DNA of 64,000 nt. Source: Achromobacter ruhlandii (GTDB taxonomy: Bacteria > Pseudomonadota > Gammaproteobacteria > Burkholderiales > Burkholderiaceae_B). The notes under the pieces were generated by a model. The model was not told where the DNA came from. It was given only the letters and a program-made list of their open reading frames with translations, and did not search any database. The first letter of the stretch is position 1. Each line of letters starts with the position of its first letter. The translations under genes were made by a program, and so were the position numbers. Of the stretch, positions 38,068-47,328 are shown piece after piece. The stretch spans positions 1 through 64,000 of the forward strand of contig NZ_CADIJL010000018.1 of the NCBI RefSeq assembly GCF_902859695.1, read 5' to 3'.

Positions 38068-38949
38068 ATGGCGACCTCTGCCGAACGCATCGGGACCGTG
38101 CTCTGCGGCGTGGGCGAGAGCCCCGTGTGGCGCGCCGCCGACCAGGCCTTCCACTGGACTGACATTCCCGGCCGCGCGCTGTGGCGCTGGACGCCCGCCA
38201 GCGACCGGCTCGATTACTGGACGCTGCCGCGGATGGCCGGCTGCCTCGCCCCGCGCGGCGACGGCTGGCTGCTGGCGATGGAGGACGGGCTGTACGCCTG
38301 CGGGCCGCTACTGGCAGGCCAGCCCTGCCAGCCCGAGCCGCTGGCGCCGGTGCGCCACGGCGCGCCTGGCATGCGCTTCAATGACGGCCGCTGCGATCGC
38401 CAGGGCCGCTTCCTGGCTGGCACCATGGTCATGGACATGGGCCTGGCCCGCAACGCCGGCAAACTGTACCGCTACGCCCCCGGCCAACCGCTGGAAGCGA
38501 TCGTCGACGACCTGATCGTGCCCAATGGCCTGGCCTTCAGCCCAGATGGCCGCACCATGTACCTGTCCGATTCCCATCCGACGCGACAGGTGGTCTGGGC
38601 CTTCGACTACGACATCGACGACGGTCTGCCGCGCAACCGCCGCGTCTTCATCCCGAAACTGCCGGCCGGCCGGCCCGACGGCGCCGCGGTCGACGCCGAT
38701 GGCGGCTACTGGATCTGCGGCAACGAGGCCGGCCGCGTCTACCGCTACACCCCGGACGGCCGCCTCGACCGCAGCCTGGAGGTGCCGGCCGCCCGTGTCG
38801 CCATGTGCGCGTTCGGCGGCCCCGGGCTGGACCAGTTGCTGGTGACGTCGATCCGCCCCGCCGATGCCGCGCCCGATTCCATCGCCGGCGCCGTCTTCAT
38901 CCTGCGCCCCGGCGCGCGGGGCCTGGAGGAAACCGCAAGCGCCGGTTAG
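38068..38949 (+). CDS. SMP-30/gluconolactonase family lactonase
   Basis: A 293-residue six-bladed beta-propeller lactonase of the SMP-30/regucalcin type. Metal-binding residues appear in VGESPVW (Glu), MRFNDGRCDRQGR (Asn/Asp), VPNGLAFSPDGRTMYLSDS (Asn, Asp) and RPDGAAVDADGGYW. Directly after udh, it is expected to open the galactaro- or glucaro-lactone released by uronate dehydrogenase to the free aldarate. The substrate is inferred from this pairing. Confidence 0.88.
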   Translation: MATSAERIGTVLCGVGESPVWRAADQAFHWTDIPGRALWRWTPASDRLDYWTLPRMAGCLAPRGDGWLLAMEDGLYACGPLLAGQPCQPEPLAPVRHGAPGMRFNDGRCDRQGRFLAGTMVMDMGLARNAGKLYRYAPGQPLEAIVDDLIVPNGLAFSPDGRTMYLSDSHPTRQVVWAFDYDIDDGLPRNRRVFIPKLPAGRPDGAAVDADGGYWICGNEAGRVYRYTPDGRLDRSLEVPAARVAMCAFGGPGLDQLLVTSIRPADAAPDSIAGAVFILRPGARGLEETASAG

Positions 38950-39069
38950 CACCCGACCGCGGCGCCCCAGGCGCCCACGCACGAGTAGTGAGCAGGTCCG
39001 TACACATCGAAGAGCTTCGGGGCCGCAATGGCCCTCAACGAAACGCCGTACTCCCGACCGGAGGTAGAC

Positions 39070-40047
39070 ATGTTGCGCCCGACCCTGACCCGCGCCATCC
39101 TGGCCGCGGCCGCTTTGCTGACGCTGGTTCCCGCCACCCATGCCGCCGAGCTGCGCTCCGCGGACATCCATCCCGACGATTACCCCACCGTGCAGGCCGT
39201 GCGCCAGTTCGGCGAACTGGTCAAGCAGCGCACCAACGGCCGCATCACCGTCAAGGTGTACGCCGGCGGCGCGCTCGGCAATGAAGACGACTCGATCGAG
39301 CAGGTGAAGATGGGCGCGCTGGCCATGGCGCGCGTGTCCAGCGCGGCCATGCACAACATCTGCCAGACCACGCGCGTGCCGTCGCTGCCGTTCCTGTTCC
39401 GTTCCAAGGAGCATCTGCACAAGGTGCTCGACAGCGAGATCGGCGAACAGATCCTGAAGTCCTGCGAAGCGGCGGGCTTTGTCGGCCTGGCCTGGTACGA
39501 CAGCGGCTCGCGCTCGATGTACACGCGCAACAAGCCGATCAAGACGCTGGCCGACGCCAAGGGCCTGAAGATCCGCGTGCAGCAGTCGGATCTGTCGGTG
39601 GCGATGGTGGAAGCCATGGGCGGCAACGCCACGCCGATGCCGATGGGCGAGGTCTATACCTCGCTCAAGACCGGACTGGTGGACGCAGCGGAGAACAACT
39701 ACCCAAGCTACGAAAGCGCGCACCACTACGAGGTCGCCAAATACTATGCGCTGACCGAGCACACCATGACGCCGGAAATGCTGATCTACTCCAAGCGCCA
39801 ATGGGACAAACTGTCGGCCGACGACCAGAAGATCCTGCGCGAAGCCGCGCGCGAGTCGGTGCCCTACATGCGCAAGCTGTGGGACGAGCGCGAGCAGAAG
39901 TCGCGCGCGGTGGTCGAGAAGGCCGGTTCGCAGATCGTCGAGGTCGACAAGGCCTCGTTCCAGGCGGCGATGAAGCCGGTCTACGACCGCTTCGTCACCA
40001 CGCCCGACATGAAAGACCTGGTCGCCAAGATCCAGGCCGTCCAGTAA
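39070..40047 (+). CDS. dctP: TRAP transporter substrate-binding protein DctP
   Basis: A 325-residue periplasmic binding protein of the DctP family with a signal peptide ending THAAELR (cleavage near residue 26). Family features include YAGGALGNEDDSIEQVKMGA, the sugar-acid-binding region around FVGLAWYDSGSRSMYTRNKPI, MPMGEVYTSLKTGLVDAAENN with the conserved NN and Arg in LKIRVQQS. A GGAGG ribosome-binding site lies 5 bases before the ATG at 39070. With the preceding udh and lactonase genes it most likely captures hexuronates. Confidence 0.93.
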   Translation: MLRPTLTRAILAAAALLTLVPATHAAELRSADIHPDDYPTVQAVRQFGELVKQRTNGRITVKVYAGGALGNEDDSIEQVKMGALAMARVSSAAMHNICQTTRVPSLPFLFRSKEHLHKVLDSEIGEQILKSCEAAGFVGLAWYDSGSRSMYTRNKPIKTLADAKGLKIRVQQSDLSVAMVEAMGGNATPMPMGEVYTSLKTGLVDAAENNYPSYESAHHYEVAKYYALTEHTMTPEMLIYSKRQWDKLSADDQKILREAARESVPYMRKLWDEREQKSRAVVEKAGSQIVEVDKASFQAAMKPVYDRFVTTPDMKDLVAKIQAVQ

Positions 40048-40056
40048 GGAATCCGC

Positions 40057-40620
40057 ATGTTGGCTACCTCTACCAATGACCCGGATGTCGCGGCGGGGGG
40101 CCGGGCGCATGCCCCGGCTGCCCCGCTGGACGCCTTTTCCCGCGGCTGCGCCCGGCTGGCGCGCCTGTGCATGTGGACCAGCGTGTTCGGGCTGGTCTGC
40201 CTGATCGTCGCGGTCACCCTGCAGATCGTCGGCCGCCACGTGCTGAACAGCACGCCCACCTGGGCCGAGAGCCTGGCGCTGCTGCTGGTGCTGTACGTCA
40301 CCATGCTGGGCGCGGCCGTCGGCGTGCGCGACGCCGGCCACATCGGCTTCGAGTCGCTGGTCGACGCATTGCCGCCGGCCGGCCAGCGGCGCCTGAAGGT
40401 CTTCATCCACCTGCTGGTGCTGCTGTTCGGCGCGCTGATGGCGTGGAACTGCGCCCTGCTGGCCGAATCCGTGTGGGCCTACAAGATTCCCAACCTGGGC
40501 ATCTCCAATGGCTGGAAGTACGTGCCCGCGGCCCTCTCCGGCGTCCTGATCGCGCTGTTCTCGGTCGAGCACGTCATCGCCCTGATGCGCAACCAAAAGG
40601 TGGTACCGGCATGGCGCTGA
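40057..40620 (+). CDS. dctQ: TRAP transporter small permease DctQ
   Basis: A 187-residue inner-membrane protein with four hydrophobic helices and the DctQ signatures LQIVGRHVLNSTPTWAESLA and VGVRDAGHIGFE. The first 30 residues are Ala/Gly-rich and less conserved. It pairs with DctM and overlaps its start by 10 bases. Confidence 0.92.
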   Translation: MLATSTNDPDVAAGGRAHAPAAPLDAFSRGCARLARLCMWTSVFGLVCLIVAVTLQIVGRHVLNSTPTWAESLALLLVLYVTMLGAAVGVRDAGHIGFESLVDALPPAGQRRLKVFIHLLVLLFGALMAWNCALLAESVWAYKIPNLGISNGWKYVPAALSGVLIALFSVEHVIALMRNQKVVPAWR

Positions 40621-41894
40621 CCCTACTCTCCTTCACCTTCATGGGCTTCCTGGTGATCGGCGTGCCGGTGGCGTTCGCCATCGGGCTGTCGTCCATCACC
40701 GCGATCATGTACGAGGACCTGCCGCTGGCGGTGGCTTTCCAGCAGATGACCTCGGGCATGAATGCGTTTTCGTTCCTGGCCATCCCGTTCTTCATCTTCA
40801 CCGGCGAGCTGATGCTGTACGGCGGCATCGCCGACCGCATCGTGGCCTTCGCCAAGTCGCTGGTGGGCCACGTGCGCGGCGGCCTGGGCATGTCCAACGT
40901 GGTGGCCTGCACGCTGTTCGGCGGCGTGTCGGGTTCGCCGGTGGCGGACGTGTCGGCGATGGGCTCGGTGATGATCCCGATGATGAAGCGCGAGGGCTAT
41001 CACGCCGACTACGCGGTCAACGTCACTACCCACGCGGCGCTGGTGGGCGCGCTGATGCCGACCAGCCACAACATCATCATCTACACGCTGGCGGCGGGCG
41101 GCAAGGTGTCGATCGCGGCGCTGATCGCGGCCGGGGTGGTGCCAGCGCTGATCCTGACGCTGTGCAACCTGGCGGCGGCCTACTTCGTGGCGCGCAGCCG
41201 CGGCTATCCCGCCGGCACCTTCCCCGGCTGGCGCATCGTGGCCCGCTCGCTGGTGGCCGCGACGCCGGGGCTGTTCGTGGTGGTGCTGATCATCGTGGGC
41301 ATCCTGAGCGGGGTCTTCACCGCCACGGAATCGGCCGCGGTGGCCGTGCTGTACGCGCTGGCGCTGACGATCTTCGTGTATCGCTCGCTGACCTGGGACC
41401 AGTTCGTGCGCGCCGCCAGCAAGGCGGTCAAGACGACCGGCGTGGTGCTGCTGCTGATCGGCATCTCGGCCACCTTCGGCTACCTGATCAGCTTCTACGG
41501 CGTGGCGGAGAAGACCGGCGAGCTGATGGCGTCGGTGTCCACCAGTCCGTGGGCGATCTTCCTGATGGTCAACGTGATCCTGTTCGTGCTGGGCACGTTC
41601 CTGGACATGGCCGCGACCATCCTGATCTGCACCCCGATCTTCCTGCCGATCTGCATGCAGTACGGCATGGGGCCGGTGCAGTTCGGCATGGTGATGCTGC
41701 TGAATTGCGCGCTGGGGCTGAACACGCCGCCGGTGGGCACCACGCAGTTCGTGGGCTGCGCCATCGGCGGGGTGTCGGTCGGCACGGTGATGCGGACCAT
41801 CTGGCCGTTCTACGGCGCGCTGCTGGCGGCGCTGGCCCTGGTCACCTATGTGCCGGCGTTCTCGCTGTGGCTGCCGGGGGTGCTGCTGAATTGA
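40611..41894 (+). CDS. dctM: TRAP transporter large permease DctM
   Basis: A 427-residue, about 12-helix membrane protein of the DctM family that translocates the substrate using the sodium or proton gradient. Recognisable segments are GVPVAFAIGLSS, PFFIFTGELM, GGLGMSNVVACTLFGGVSGS, MPTSHNIIIYTL and LNTPPVGTTQFVGCAIG. The ATG at 40611 overlaps the dctQ end. Its last 49 bases overlap the convergent PAP2 gene. Confidence 0.94.
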   Translation: MALTLLSFTFMGFLVIGVPVAFAIGLSSITAIMYEDLPLAVAFQQMTSGMNAFSFLAIPFFIFTGELMLYGGIADRIVAFAKSLVGHVRGGLGMSNVVACTLFGGVSGSPVADVSAMGSVMIPMMKREGYHADYAVNVTTHAALVGALMPTSHNIIIYTLAAGGKVSIAALIAAGVVPALILTLCNLAAAYFVARSRGYPAGTFPGWRIVARSLVAATPGLFVVVLIIVGILSGVFTATESAAVAVLYALALTIFVYRSLTWDQFVRAASKAVKTTGVVLLLIGISATFGYLISFYGVAEKTGELMASVSTSPWAIFLMVNVILFVLGTFLDMAATILICTPIFLPICMQYGMGPVQFGMVMLLNCALGLNTPPVGTTQFVGCAIGGVSVGTVMRTIWPFYGALLAALALVTYVPAFSLWLPGVLLN

Positions 41895-42640
41895 AAGGAC
41901 GCGGCGGGCGAGGCGCTCGGTGTTTGCGTCCGCCCCCGCGCCAACACCGGCCAGAAGAACAGCGCGGCCAGCAGCCACATGAGCGCGGCGGACCACAGCG
42001 TCTGGCTCAGGAAGTGCGCGCCCTGCAGGATGCGCACCACGGAAAACCCGACGCCCGCGGCGATGCCGAGCGCCAATCCCGGCCAACGCCAGTCGGCTCG
42101 CCCGGCCGCCCAGCCGGCGAAATACAGGGTCAACATCGAATAGCCGGCGCCGGCATGGCCGCTCGGCAGCGCGCCACCCGCCTTGCCGCGATCCCAGGTC
42201 CACCAGCTGAGCGGATACGGGGTATATCCGCCCAGCGTGTCCAGGTCGTAGGGCCGCGGCAGCGTGGTGTGATGCTTGAGCTGGGTGATGGCCAGTTGTC
42301 CCACGATACAGGTCAGCGCCACCGCCAGCGCCGCCGCGCGCAAGGGGCGCCAGGCGGGGATGCGGTAGCTGGCGGCCGCCACGGCGACGGCGCCCAGGCC
42401 GATGCCGATGGGCAGCGCCAGCACCATGCGATGGCCGACCAGCTCCAGCCAGCGGTTGGTATGCAGCGGGAAATCGTCCAGCGCGGGGTTGAACAGGGCC
42501 CGCGCGATGGCGAGGTCCAGCCCGGACGCATTGGCCCACCAGGCCAGGCAGGCCAGGATCAGGGTCACCCCCAGCACATGGGTACACAGGTACGAGACGG
42601 GCGTCGGGCGCGCGAGCGCGGACGGTAGGGGCGACGACAT
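41846..42640 (-). CDS. PAP2-family membrane phosphatase
   Basis: A 264-residue inner-membrane protein with six hydrophobic helices and the PAP2 phosphatase motifs: motif 1 KHHTTLPRP, motif 2 PSGHAGAG, and motif 3 VRILQGAHFLSQ in place of the consensus SRx5HxxxD, so the Arg and His remain but the final Asp is Gln. Members dephosphorylate lipid phosphates such as undecaprenyl diphosphate, phosphatidylglycerol phosphate or lipid A. It follows a two-component system on the same strand with a 170-base gap, suggesting shared control of envelope modification. Confidence 0.85.
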   Translation of the reverse strand: MSSPLPSALARPTPVSYLCTHVLGVTLILACLAWWANASGLDLAIARALFNPALDDFPLHTNRWLELVGHRMVLALPIGIGLGAVAVAAASYRIPAWRPLRAAALAVALTCIVGQLAITQLKHHTTLPRPYDLDTLGGYTPYPLSWWTWDRGKAGGALPSGHAGAGYSMLTLYFAGWAAGRADWRWPGLALGIAAGVGFSVVRILQGAHFLSQTLWSAALMWLLAALFFWPVLARGRTQTPSASPAASFQFSSTPGSHSENAGT

Positions 42641-42810
42641 GGGGGAGCGGAAGGGACGATGGCGACCGGCCGAAGCGGAAAGCTTAGGTGGCCGATAGTC
42701 GAAAATTCGTCAAATCCGGCGGCCGGGGCGGTTACTCCCAGGATGGCCGGCAGGCTGGCGTGGCGGCCAGCCCACACGCGGCGCGGCGTGCCGCCCCGGC
42801 GCCCCTGCCA

Positions 42811-44139
42811 TCAGGCCGTCGTTGCGCTGGACTCCAGGCGCAGGGTGAAGCGGGTGCCGCGCCGCGGCCCCTCGCGGGAAGAATCGACCGTCAGCGTCCA
42901 GCCCTGCATGTCGCAGACCCGCTTGGCGATGGCCAGTCCCAGGCCACGGGCGGTCTCGTCGCGGCCCGCCGTCCCCGCGTCCCGCAGGCGGCCGCTGTAA
43001 TAGCGGCGGAACAGGAATGGCAGATCGTCGGCCGCGATGCCCTTGCCGTCGTCGCTCAACTGCAGCGCGCCATCCGTCCCCAGCGAAGCCGTGAGGGTGG
43101 CCGGCGCGGCATGCTCGACGGCGTTGCGCACCAGGTTGCGCAGTACGGTCAGCAAGGCGTAGCGATCCAGAACGCGGATGTGATCGGGCGGGATGTGGTT
43201 GTCGAAACGCAGTTCGGCCAGGCCGGCCTGCGTCTCGTAGCCGCGCCAGGCATCCAGCATGCACTCGGCCAGGTCGACCGGCTCGGGCGGACGCATCTGG
43301 TCGCGGGCCATGGCGCGGGCGCTTTCGAGGCAGACGATGACGTCATCGACGTTATCCATCACCCGCGTCAGCCGTTGGCGCTGGTCGGCCGTCAGGTCTT
43401 GCGTCAGCAGCATCAATTCGCTGTCGGAGCGGATCGCGGCCAGCGGCGTGCGCACCTCGTGGCTGAGGTTGCCGGCGAATTCGCGTTCGCGCGCAATGGA
43501 GCGATCGACCTGGTTCTGTACCCGGTTGAAGGCTTCGATCAGGCGGCCGGCCTCGTCGTCCCGGGTTACCGCCAGGTCGGGCGCCCCCGGCGCCCAGGTC
43601 GACAGGCGGTCGGTCAGTTCCAGCAGCGGCCCCACCGCCACCGCCGCCACCCGCCGCGAAAGGGCGTACGCGCCCACCACGCAGATTGCGCCCACGCCCA
43701 GCACGATCAGGCCGAAGTCATGTACCCGCTCTTCGTTGTCGGTGGCGTCGTAGAGCAGATAGACCTTGCCGTTGCCGGTGTCGGCCACCATCACGTGCCA
43801 GGTATAGGCGCCCGGCTCGACCAGGTGCAGGCCGTTGTCCAACCCGCGGATCTCTTCCGGCATGCCGATCGGCGCCTGGCCGTCGACGCTGAGCCAGGCG
43901 CGCATGGAGCCGCCCAGTTCGCGCGCGCCGCGGCGCGGCAGGAACTGGTCGCTGGTGCGCGCGTGCTGCACCAGGCGATCCATTTCGGTATTGAGGATGT
44001 CGTTGACCAGATCGTCTTCCATCTGGTCGAACGTCAGGTAGGCAAGCAGCGCCAGCGCCGTCACGAACAGCGCCACGGTGCCGGTCAGCGCCCACACCAC
44101 CCGCTGGGTCAGGGTGCCGGCTCCGGCGATGCGGCTCAT
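42811..44139 (-). CDS. Two-component sensor histidine kinase
   Basis: A 442-residue membrane kinase: membrane helix at about 12-34, periplasmic sensor region (about 35-143), second helix at 143-160, HAMP, a HisKA domain with phospho-acceptor H227 in AGNLSHEVRTPLAAI, and an HATPase domain with N box LRNLVRNAVEHA, G1 LSDDGKGI and G2 RGLGLAIAK. Its start overlaps the response-regulator stop (ATGA). The periplasmic domain is short and shows no recognisable ligand fold. Confidence 0.92.
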   Translation of the reverse strand: MSRIAGAGTLTQRVVWALTGTVALFVTALALLAYLTFDQMEDDLVNDILNTEMDRLVQHARTSDQFLPRRGARELGGSMRAWLSVDGQAPIGMPEEIRGLDNGLHLVEPGAYTWHVMVADTGNGKVYLLYDATDNEERVHDFGLIVLGVGAICVVGAYALSRRVAAVAVGPLLELTDRLSTWAPGAPDLAVTRDDEAGRLIEAFNRVQNQVDRSIAREREFAGNLSHEVRTPLAAIRSDSELMLLTQDLTADQRQRLTRVMDNVDDVIVCLESARAMARDQMRPPEPVDLAECMLDAWRGYETQAGLAELRFDNHIPPDHIRVLDRYALLTVLRNLVRNAVEHAAPATLTASLGTDGALQLSDDGKGIAADDLPFLFRRYYSGRLRDAGTAGRDETARGLGLAIAKRVCDMQGWTLTVDSSREGPRRGTRFTLRLESSATTA

Positions 44140-44849
44140 GCGGCGCCTCCGGTCTGCACCAGGCGCCAGCCCGTTCCGTGCATGGTCTCGATTCCGTCAA
44201 AGCCAGCGTCCGCCAGGGCGCGGCGCAGCAGGTGGACCTGGCTGCGCAAGGCGTCGGACGACGGCGGTTCACTCCCCCACAGCAGCGCTTCCAGTTCCTC
44301 GCGCGATACCACCCGCCCCGGATCGCGCAGCAGCGCTTCCAGGATGAGCGTGGCCTTGCGCGTCAAGTGCACCGGCTTGCCGCCGATCGAGACGCCGCGG
44401 CTGCGGGTGTCGTAGCTCAGGTCGCCGAAGACCCGCACGGTGTCCACGATCGCTCCCTTGGCGCGCTGGATCAGCGCCAGCAGGCGGGCCTCGACCTCGA
44501 GCAGGGCGAACGGCTTGGTCAGGTAGTCGTCGGCGCCGTGCGAGAAACCGGCCAGCTTGTCGTCCAGGCTGTCACGGGCGGTCAGGACCAGCACCGGCAG
44601 CGGCAGGCGCCGCTCGTTGCGCAGCGCGTGCAGCACGGCGTTGCCATCCATGCCGGGCAGGCCGATATCCAGGATCATGGCATCGAAACGCTGTTCCACG
44701 AGCCGCTGGAGCGCCGCGGGACCGCTGTACGCCACGTCCGGCAGGAAGCCTCGCGTTTCCAGGAAGGTATACAGGTTGCCGGCAATGATGTGATCGTCCT
44801 CGACGATCAGGATCCGGTGATTCGCACCCGCCGCGGGACTGGCCGCCAT
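44136..44849 (-). CDS. OmpR/PhoB-family response regulator
   Basis: A 237-residue regulator with a receiver domain (RILIVEDDHIIAG; phospho-acceptor D61 in MILDIGLPGMDG; Lys in DDYLTKPFALLEV) and an OmpR-type winged-helix DNA-binding domain (from about 135, with HLTRKATLILEALLRDPGRV and the final HGTGWRLV). The ATG at 44849 is chosen because AGGA lies 8 bases upstream; an ATG at 44864 would add five residues but has no ribosome-binding site. It is first in the operon with the kinase and probably the PAP2 gene. Confidence 0.92.
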   Translation of the reverse strand: MAASPAAGANHRILIVEDDHIIAGNLYTFLETRGFLPDVAYSGPAALQRLVEQRFDAMILDIGLPGMDGNAVLHALRNERRLPLPVLVLTARDSLDDKLAGFSHGADDYLTKPFALLEVEARLLALIQRAKGAIVDTVRVFGDLSYDTRSRGVSIGGKPVHLTRKATLILEALLRDPGRVVSREELEALLWGSEPPSSDALRSQVHLLRRALADAGFDGIETMHGTGWRLVQTGGAA

Positions 44850-44891
44850 TGCATCGTTCCTCATGGAAAGAAAGGTTTCGAGGGATCCCGC

Positions 44892-46307
44892 TCAGGCCTG
44901 CAGCACCTTGCCCGGGTTCATCAGGCCTTGCGGGTCGAGTGCGCGCTTGATGCGCCGCATCAGGGCCAGCTCGACCGGACTCTTGTAGCGCGGCAGCTCG
45001 TCACGCTTGAGCTGGCCGACGCCGTGCTCGGCGCTGATGGAACCGGCATGCGCGTGCACGCTGTCATGGACCACGCCGTAGATATCGCTTTGCAGGGCCA
45101 GCAGTTCGGCTTCGCTCTGACCAGGCGCATTGGCCACGTTGTAGTGCAGGTTGCCGTCGCCCAGGTGGCCGAAAATCACATGGCGCACGCCGGGAAAGCG
45201 CGCCTGCAGCAACGCATTGGTCTGGTGGACGAAACCGGCGATGGCGGAGATCGGGATCGAGACGTCGTGCTTGACCGACTTGCCCAGCTCGGCCTCGGCC
45301 AGCGGAATGCTCTCGCGCAGATGCCACAGCGCCTTGCTCTGCGCCACGCTGGCCGCGATGGCCGCATCGTTCACCAGGCCCGCCTCGATGGCCTCGCCCA
45401 GCACCGTTTCGAACCGTTCGCGCGCATGCGCCTCGCTTTCGCTGTCGGACAGCTCCAGCAGCGCGAACCAAGGCGACGCCGCCGAGGCCCCCTCGAACGG
45501 CAGGCGTTGCTGCGGGAACAACCGCACCACCGCCTGCAGGCAATCGCCGCTCATCAGTTCGAAGCCGGTCAGCGCGGCGCCGAAACCGGCGCGGGCGCGC
45601 GACAGCAGCTCGACCGCGTTGTCGATGCTGTCCAGCGTCAACAGCGCCGTGCAGGAGGCCACCGGCCGCGGAAACAGCTTGAGCGTGGCGGCGGTGATGA
45701 TGCCAAGCGTGCCTTCGCTGCCGATGTAGAGATCGCGCAGGTCATAGCCGGTGTTGTCCTTGCGCAGGCCGCGCAGGCCGTTCCAGATCTCGCCCTCGGC
45801 GGTGACCACCTCCAACCCAAGAGCCAGGTCGCGCGTGTTGCCGTAGCGCAGCACCTGGGTACCGCCGGCGTTGGTGGCGAGGTTGCCGCCGATGGTGCAA
45901 CTGCCCTCGGCCGCCAGGCTCAGCGGAAACAGCCGGCCGGCATCGGCGGCGGCCTGTTGCACCGCCTGCAGGATGCAGCCGGCCTCGACCGTGATGGTGT
46001 CGTTGTCGGTGTCCAGCGCCCGCACGCGGTTCAGGCGCGCGGTCGACAACACCACGGCGCTGCCCGAACTGTCGGGCGTGGCGCCGCCGCACAAGCCGGT
46101 ATTGCCGCCCTGCGGCACCACCGGCACGCCATGGCGCACGCACAGTTTGATGGCGTCGGCCACTTCCTGCGTCGAGCCGGGCCGGATCACCGCCAGCGCC
46201 ACGCCACGATAACGGCGCCGCCAATCCAGCGCGAAAGGCTCGGCGTCGGCGCCGGCCAGCACATGGGGCTCGCCCAGGAGGGACTGCAATTCGCTCAGCA
46301 AAGTCAT
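44892..46307 (-). CDS. FAD-binding oxidoreductase (GlcD / D-2-hydroxyacid dehydrogenase type)
   Basis: A 471-residue VAO/PCMH-fold flavoprotein. The FAD-binding N-domain has VVPQGGNTGLCGGATPD (about 60-76) and SLAAEGSCTIGGNLATNAGG, plus IGSEGTLGIITAATLKLFP; the C-terminal FAD-oxidase domain has the metal/substrate segment GHLGDGNLHYN and ISAEHGVGQLK. Such enzymes oxidise D-lactate, D-2-hydroxyglutarate or glycolate in the cytosol or at the membrane and feed electrons to the respiratory chain. No GlcE/GlcF subunits are adjacent, favouring a single-subunit D-2-hydroxyacid dehydrogenase. Confidence 0.88.
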   Translation of the reverse strand: MTLLSELQSLLGEPHVLAGADAEPFALDWRRRYRGVALAVIRPGSTQEVADAIKLCVRHGVPVVPQGGNTGLCGGATPDSSGSAVVLSTARLNRVRALDTDNDTITVEAGCILQAVQQAAADAGRLFPLSLAAEGSCTIGGNLATNAGGTQVLRYGNTRDLALGLEVVTAEGEIWNGLRGLRKDNTGYDLRDLYIGSEGTLGIITAATLKLFPRPVASCTALLTLDSIDNAVELLSRARAGFGAALTGFELMSGDCLQAVVRLFPQQRLPFEGASAASPWFALLELSDSESEAHARERFETVLGEAIEAGLVNDAAIAASVAQSKALWHLRESIPLAEAELGKSVKHDVSIPISAIAGFVHQTNALLQARFPGVRHVIFGHLGDGNLHYNVANAPGQSEAELLALQSDIYGVVHDSVHAHAGSISAEHGVGQLKRDELPRYKSPVELALMRRIKRALDPQGLMNPGKVLQA

Positions 46308-46393
46308 AGACGCCGCACGGAGAGGATCGCGCCGGGCCGCGCCCGGATGCTGTTCAGGGATGGTGCGGACTATTGTAGAGGCAGGACGGGCGC

Positions 46394-47023
46394 TCAGCCG
46401 ACGGCCTGGTCCAGACGGGTGCCGGTCAAGCCCGTGCAATAGGCGCGCGAGGCGATGCGGTTCATCAGGAAAGCCCGGTCGACGCCCGCGGGGCCCGGCA
46501 TTTCGGACAGGGCGCGATAGGCGCGCCGCAGCGCTTCGCCACGGGTGGCGCCGCACACCAGCAGGTGCGTGCACGGCATGTGGCGGTCGGCGCAACCGTC
46601 GATGCGCACTTCCAGCGCATGCGCCGCGACCGGCTCGAAATCGGCCACCGCGGCGCCCGAGCGGGGCTGCGAGTCGGCGCGGATCACGCGGAACACGCCG
46701 CTGCGGTCATCGAGCGAAAAGGCGACCGTGCCCATGCCCTGCCAGGCGCGATCCCGCGCCACGCTGGCGGCGATGGCGCGCAGGGCGCTTTCGACCGAAG
46801 CGGGCAGGTGCGGCGCCGGGCACTCGGCGATCAGCACGCGGGCGTCGCGCCAGACGCAGCGCTCCCAGGCGCGGCCCGTCGCCAACTCGCCCTGGGGCGA
46901 GATGAAAACATGGATGTCGAGCCGGCGTTCCCGCCCGGCCGCCGGCCCGGCGAAGTCCGTGGGCGGCCCGCGCCTGCGCCGGGCGCCGCCTGATGACGTG
47001 ACTGTGGATACTTTGGCTCCCAT
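46394..47023 (-). CDS. Degenerate stand-alone biotin-carboxylase-like protein
   Basis: A 209-residue protein that aligns by eye with the second half of biotin carboxylase. RRLDIHVFISPQGELATGRA (33-52) corresponds to the RHIEVQVLADxxGN strand, LIAECPAPHLP (64-74) to VVEEAPAP, and HALEVRIDG (135-143) to HAVECRINAED; 152-205 match the C-terminal helix region. The ATP-grasp N-terminal half is missing and the catalytic positions are lost: the Glu of TFEFL is Ala (TVAFS, about 101) and the FIEMNxRxQVEH motif reads FRVIRADSQPR. A GGAGGGG ribosome-binding site precedes the ATG at 47023. It is probably a non-enzymatic relative; function unknown. Confidence 0.6.
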   Translation of the reverse strand: MGAKVSTVTSSGGARRRRGPPTDFAGPAAGRERRLDIHVFISPQGELATGRAWERCVWRDARVLIAECPAPHLPASVESALRAIAASVARDRAWQGMGTVAFSLDDRSGVFRVIRADSQPRSGAAVADFEPVAAHALEVRIDGCADRHMPCTHLLVCGATRGEALRRAYRALSEMPGPAGVDRAFLMNRIASRAYCTGLTGTRLDQAVG

Positions 47024-47328
47024 TGGGCCCCTCCGGTCTTTCTGCTTGCATGACAAGCGTATCACCTTCGGATGACGAGCAAGTTCCATGCCATTGGCCG
47101 CCGTCCCCGGGCAGGCCGGCAGGCTGGCCCGCCGGCGCACCGGAACGAGGCATTCCCGCCCGGCTCCGGGCACCAGGCCGGGGCGGCGGGCATGCCCACG
47201 ACGGCGCCGTCGCGGGCTCGGCCCATACGGCGCCCCTCATTGGAGGATAATTCGAGTTCGTGCCCCGGTTTGCCGGCCTGTATCGGCCTAGGGGTTTACC
47301 AGAACTATCCATAGAACAAGGAACCGTC
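47024..47328. other. Intergenic region before the phosphomannomutase gene
   Basis: About 305 bases between divergent genes. It should hold both promoters. A -10-like GATAAT lies at 47246-47251 on the plus strand without a good -35. No gene, repeat or RNA was recognised. Confidence 0.35.
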
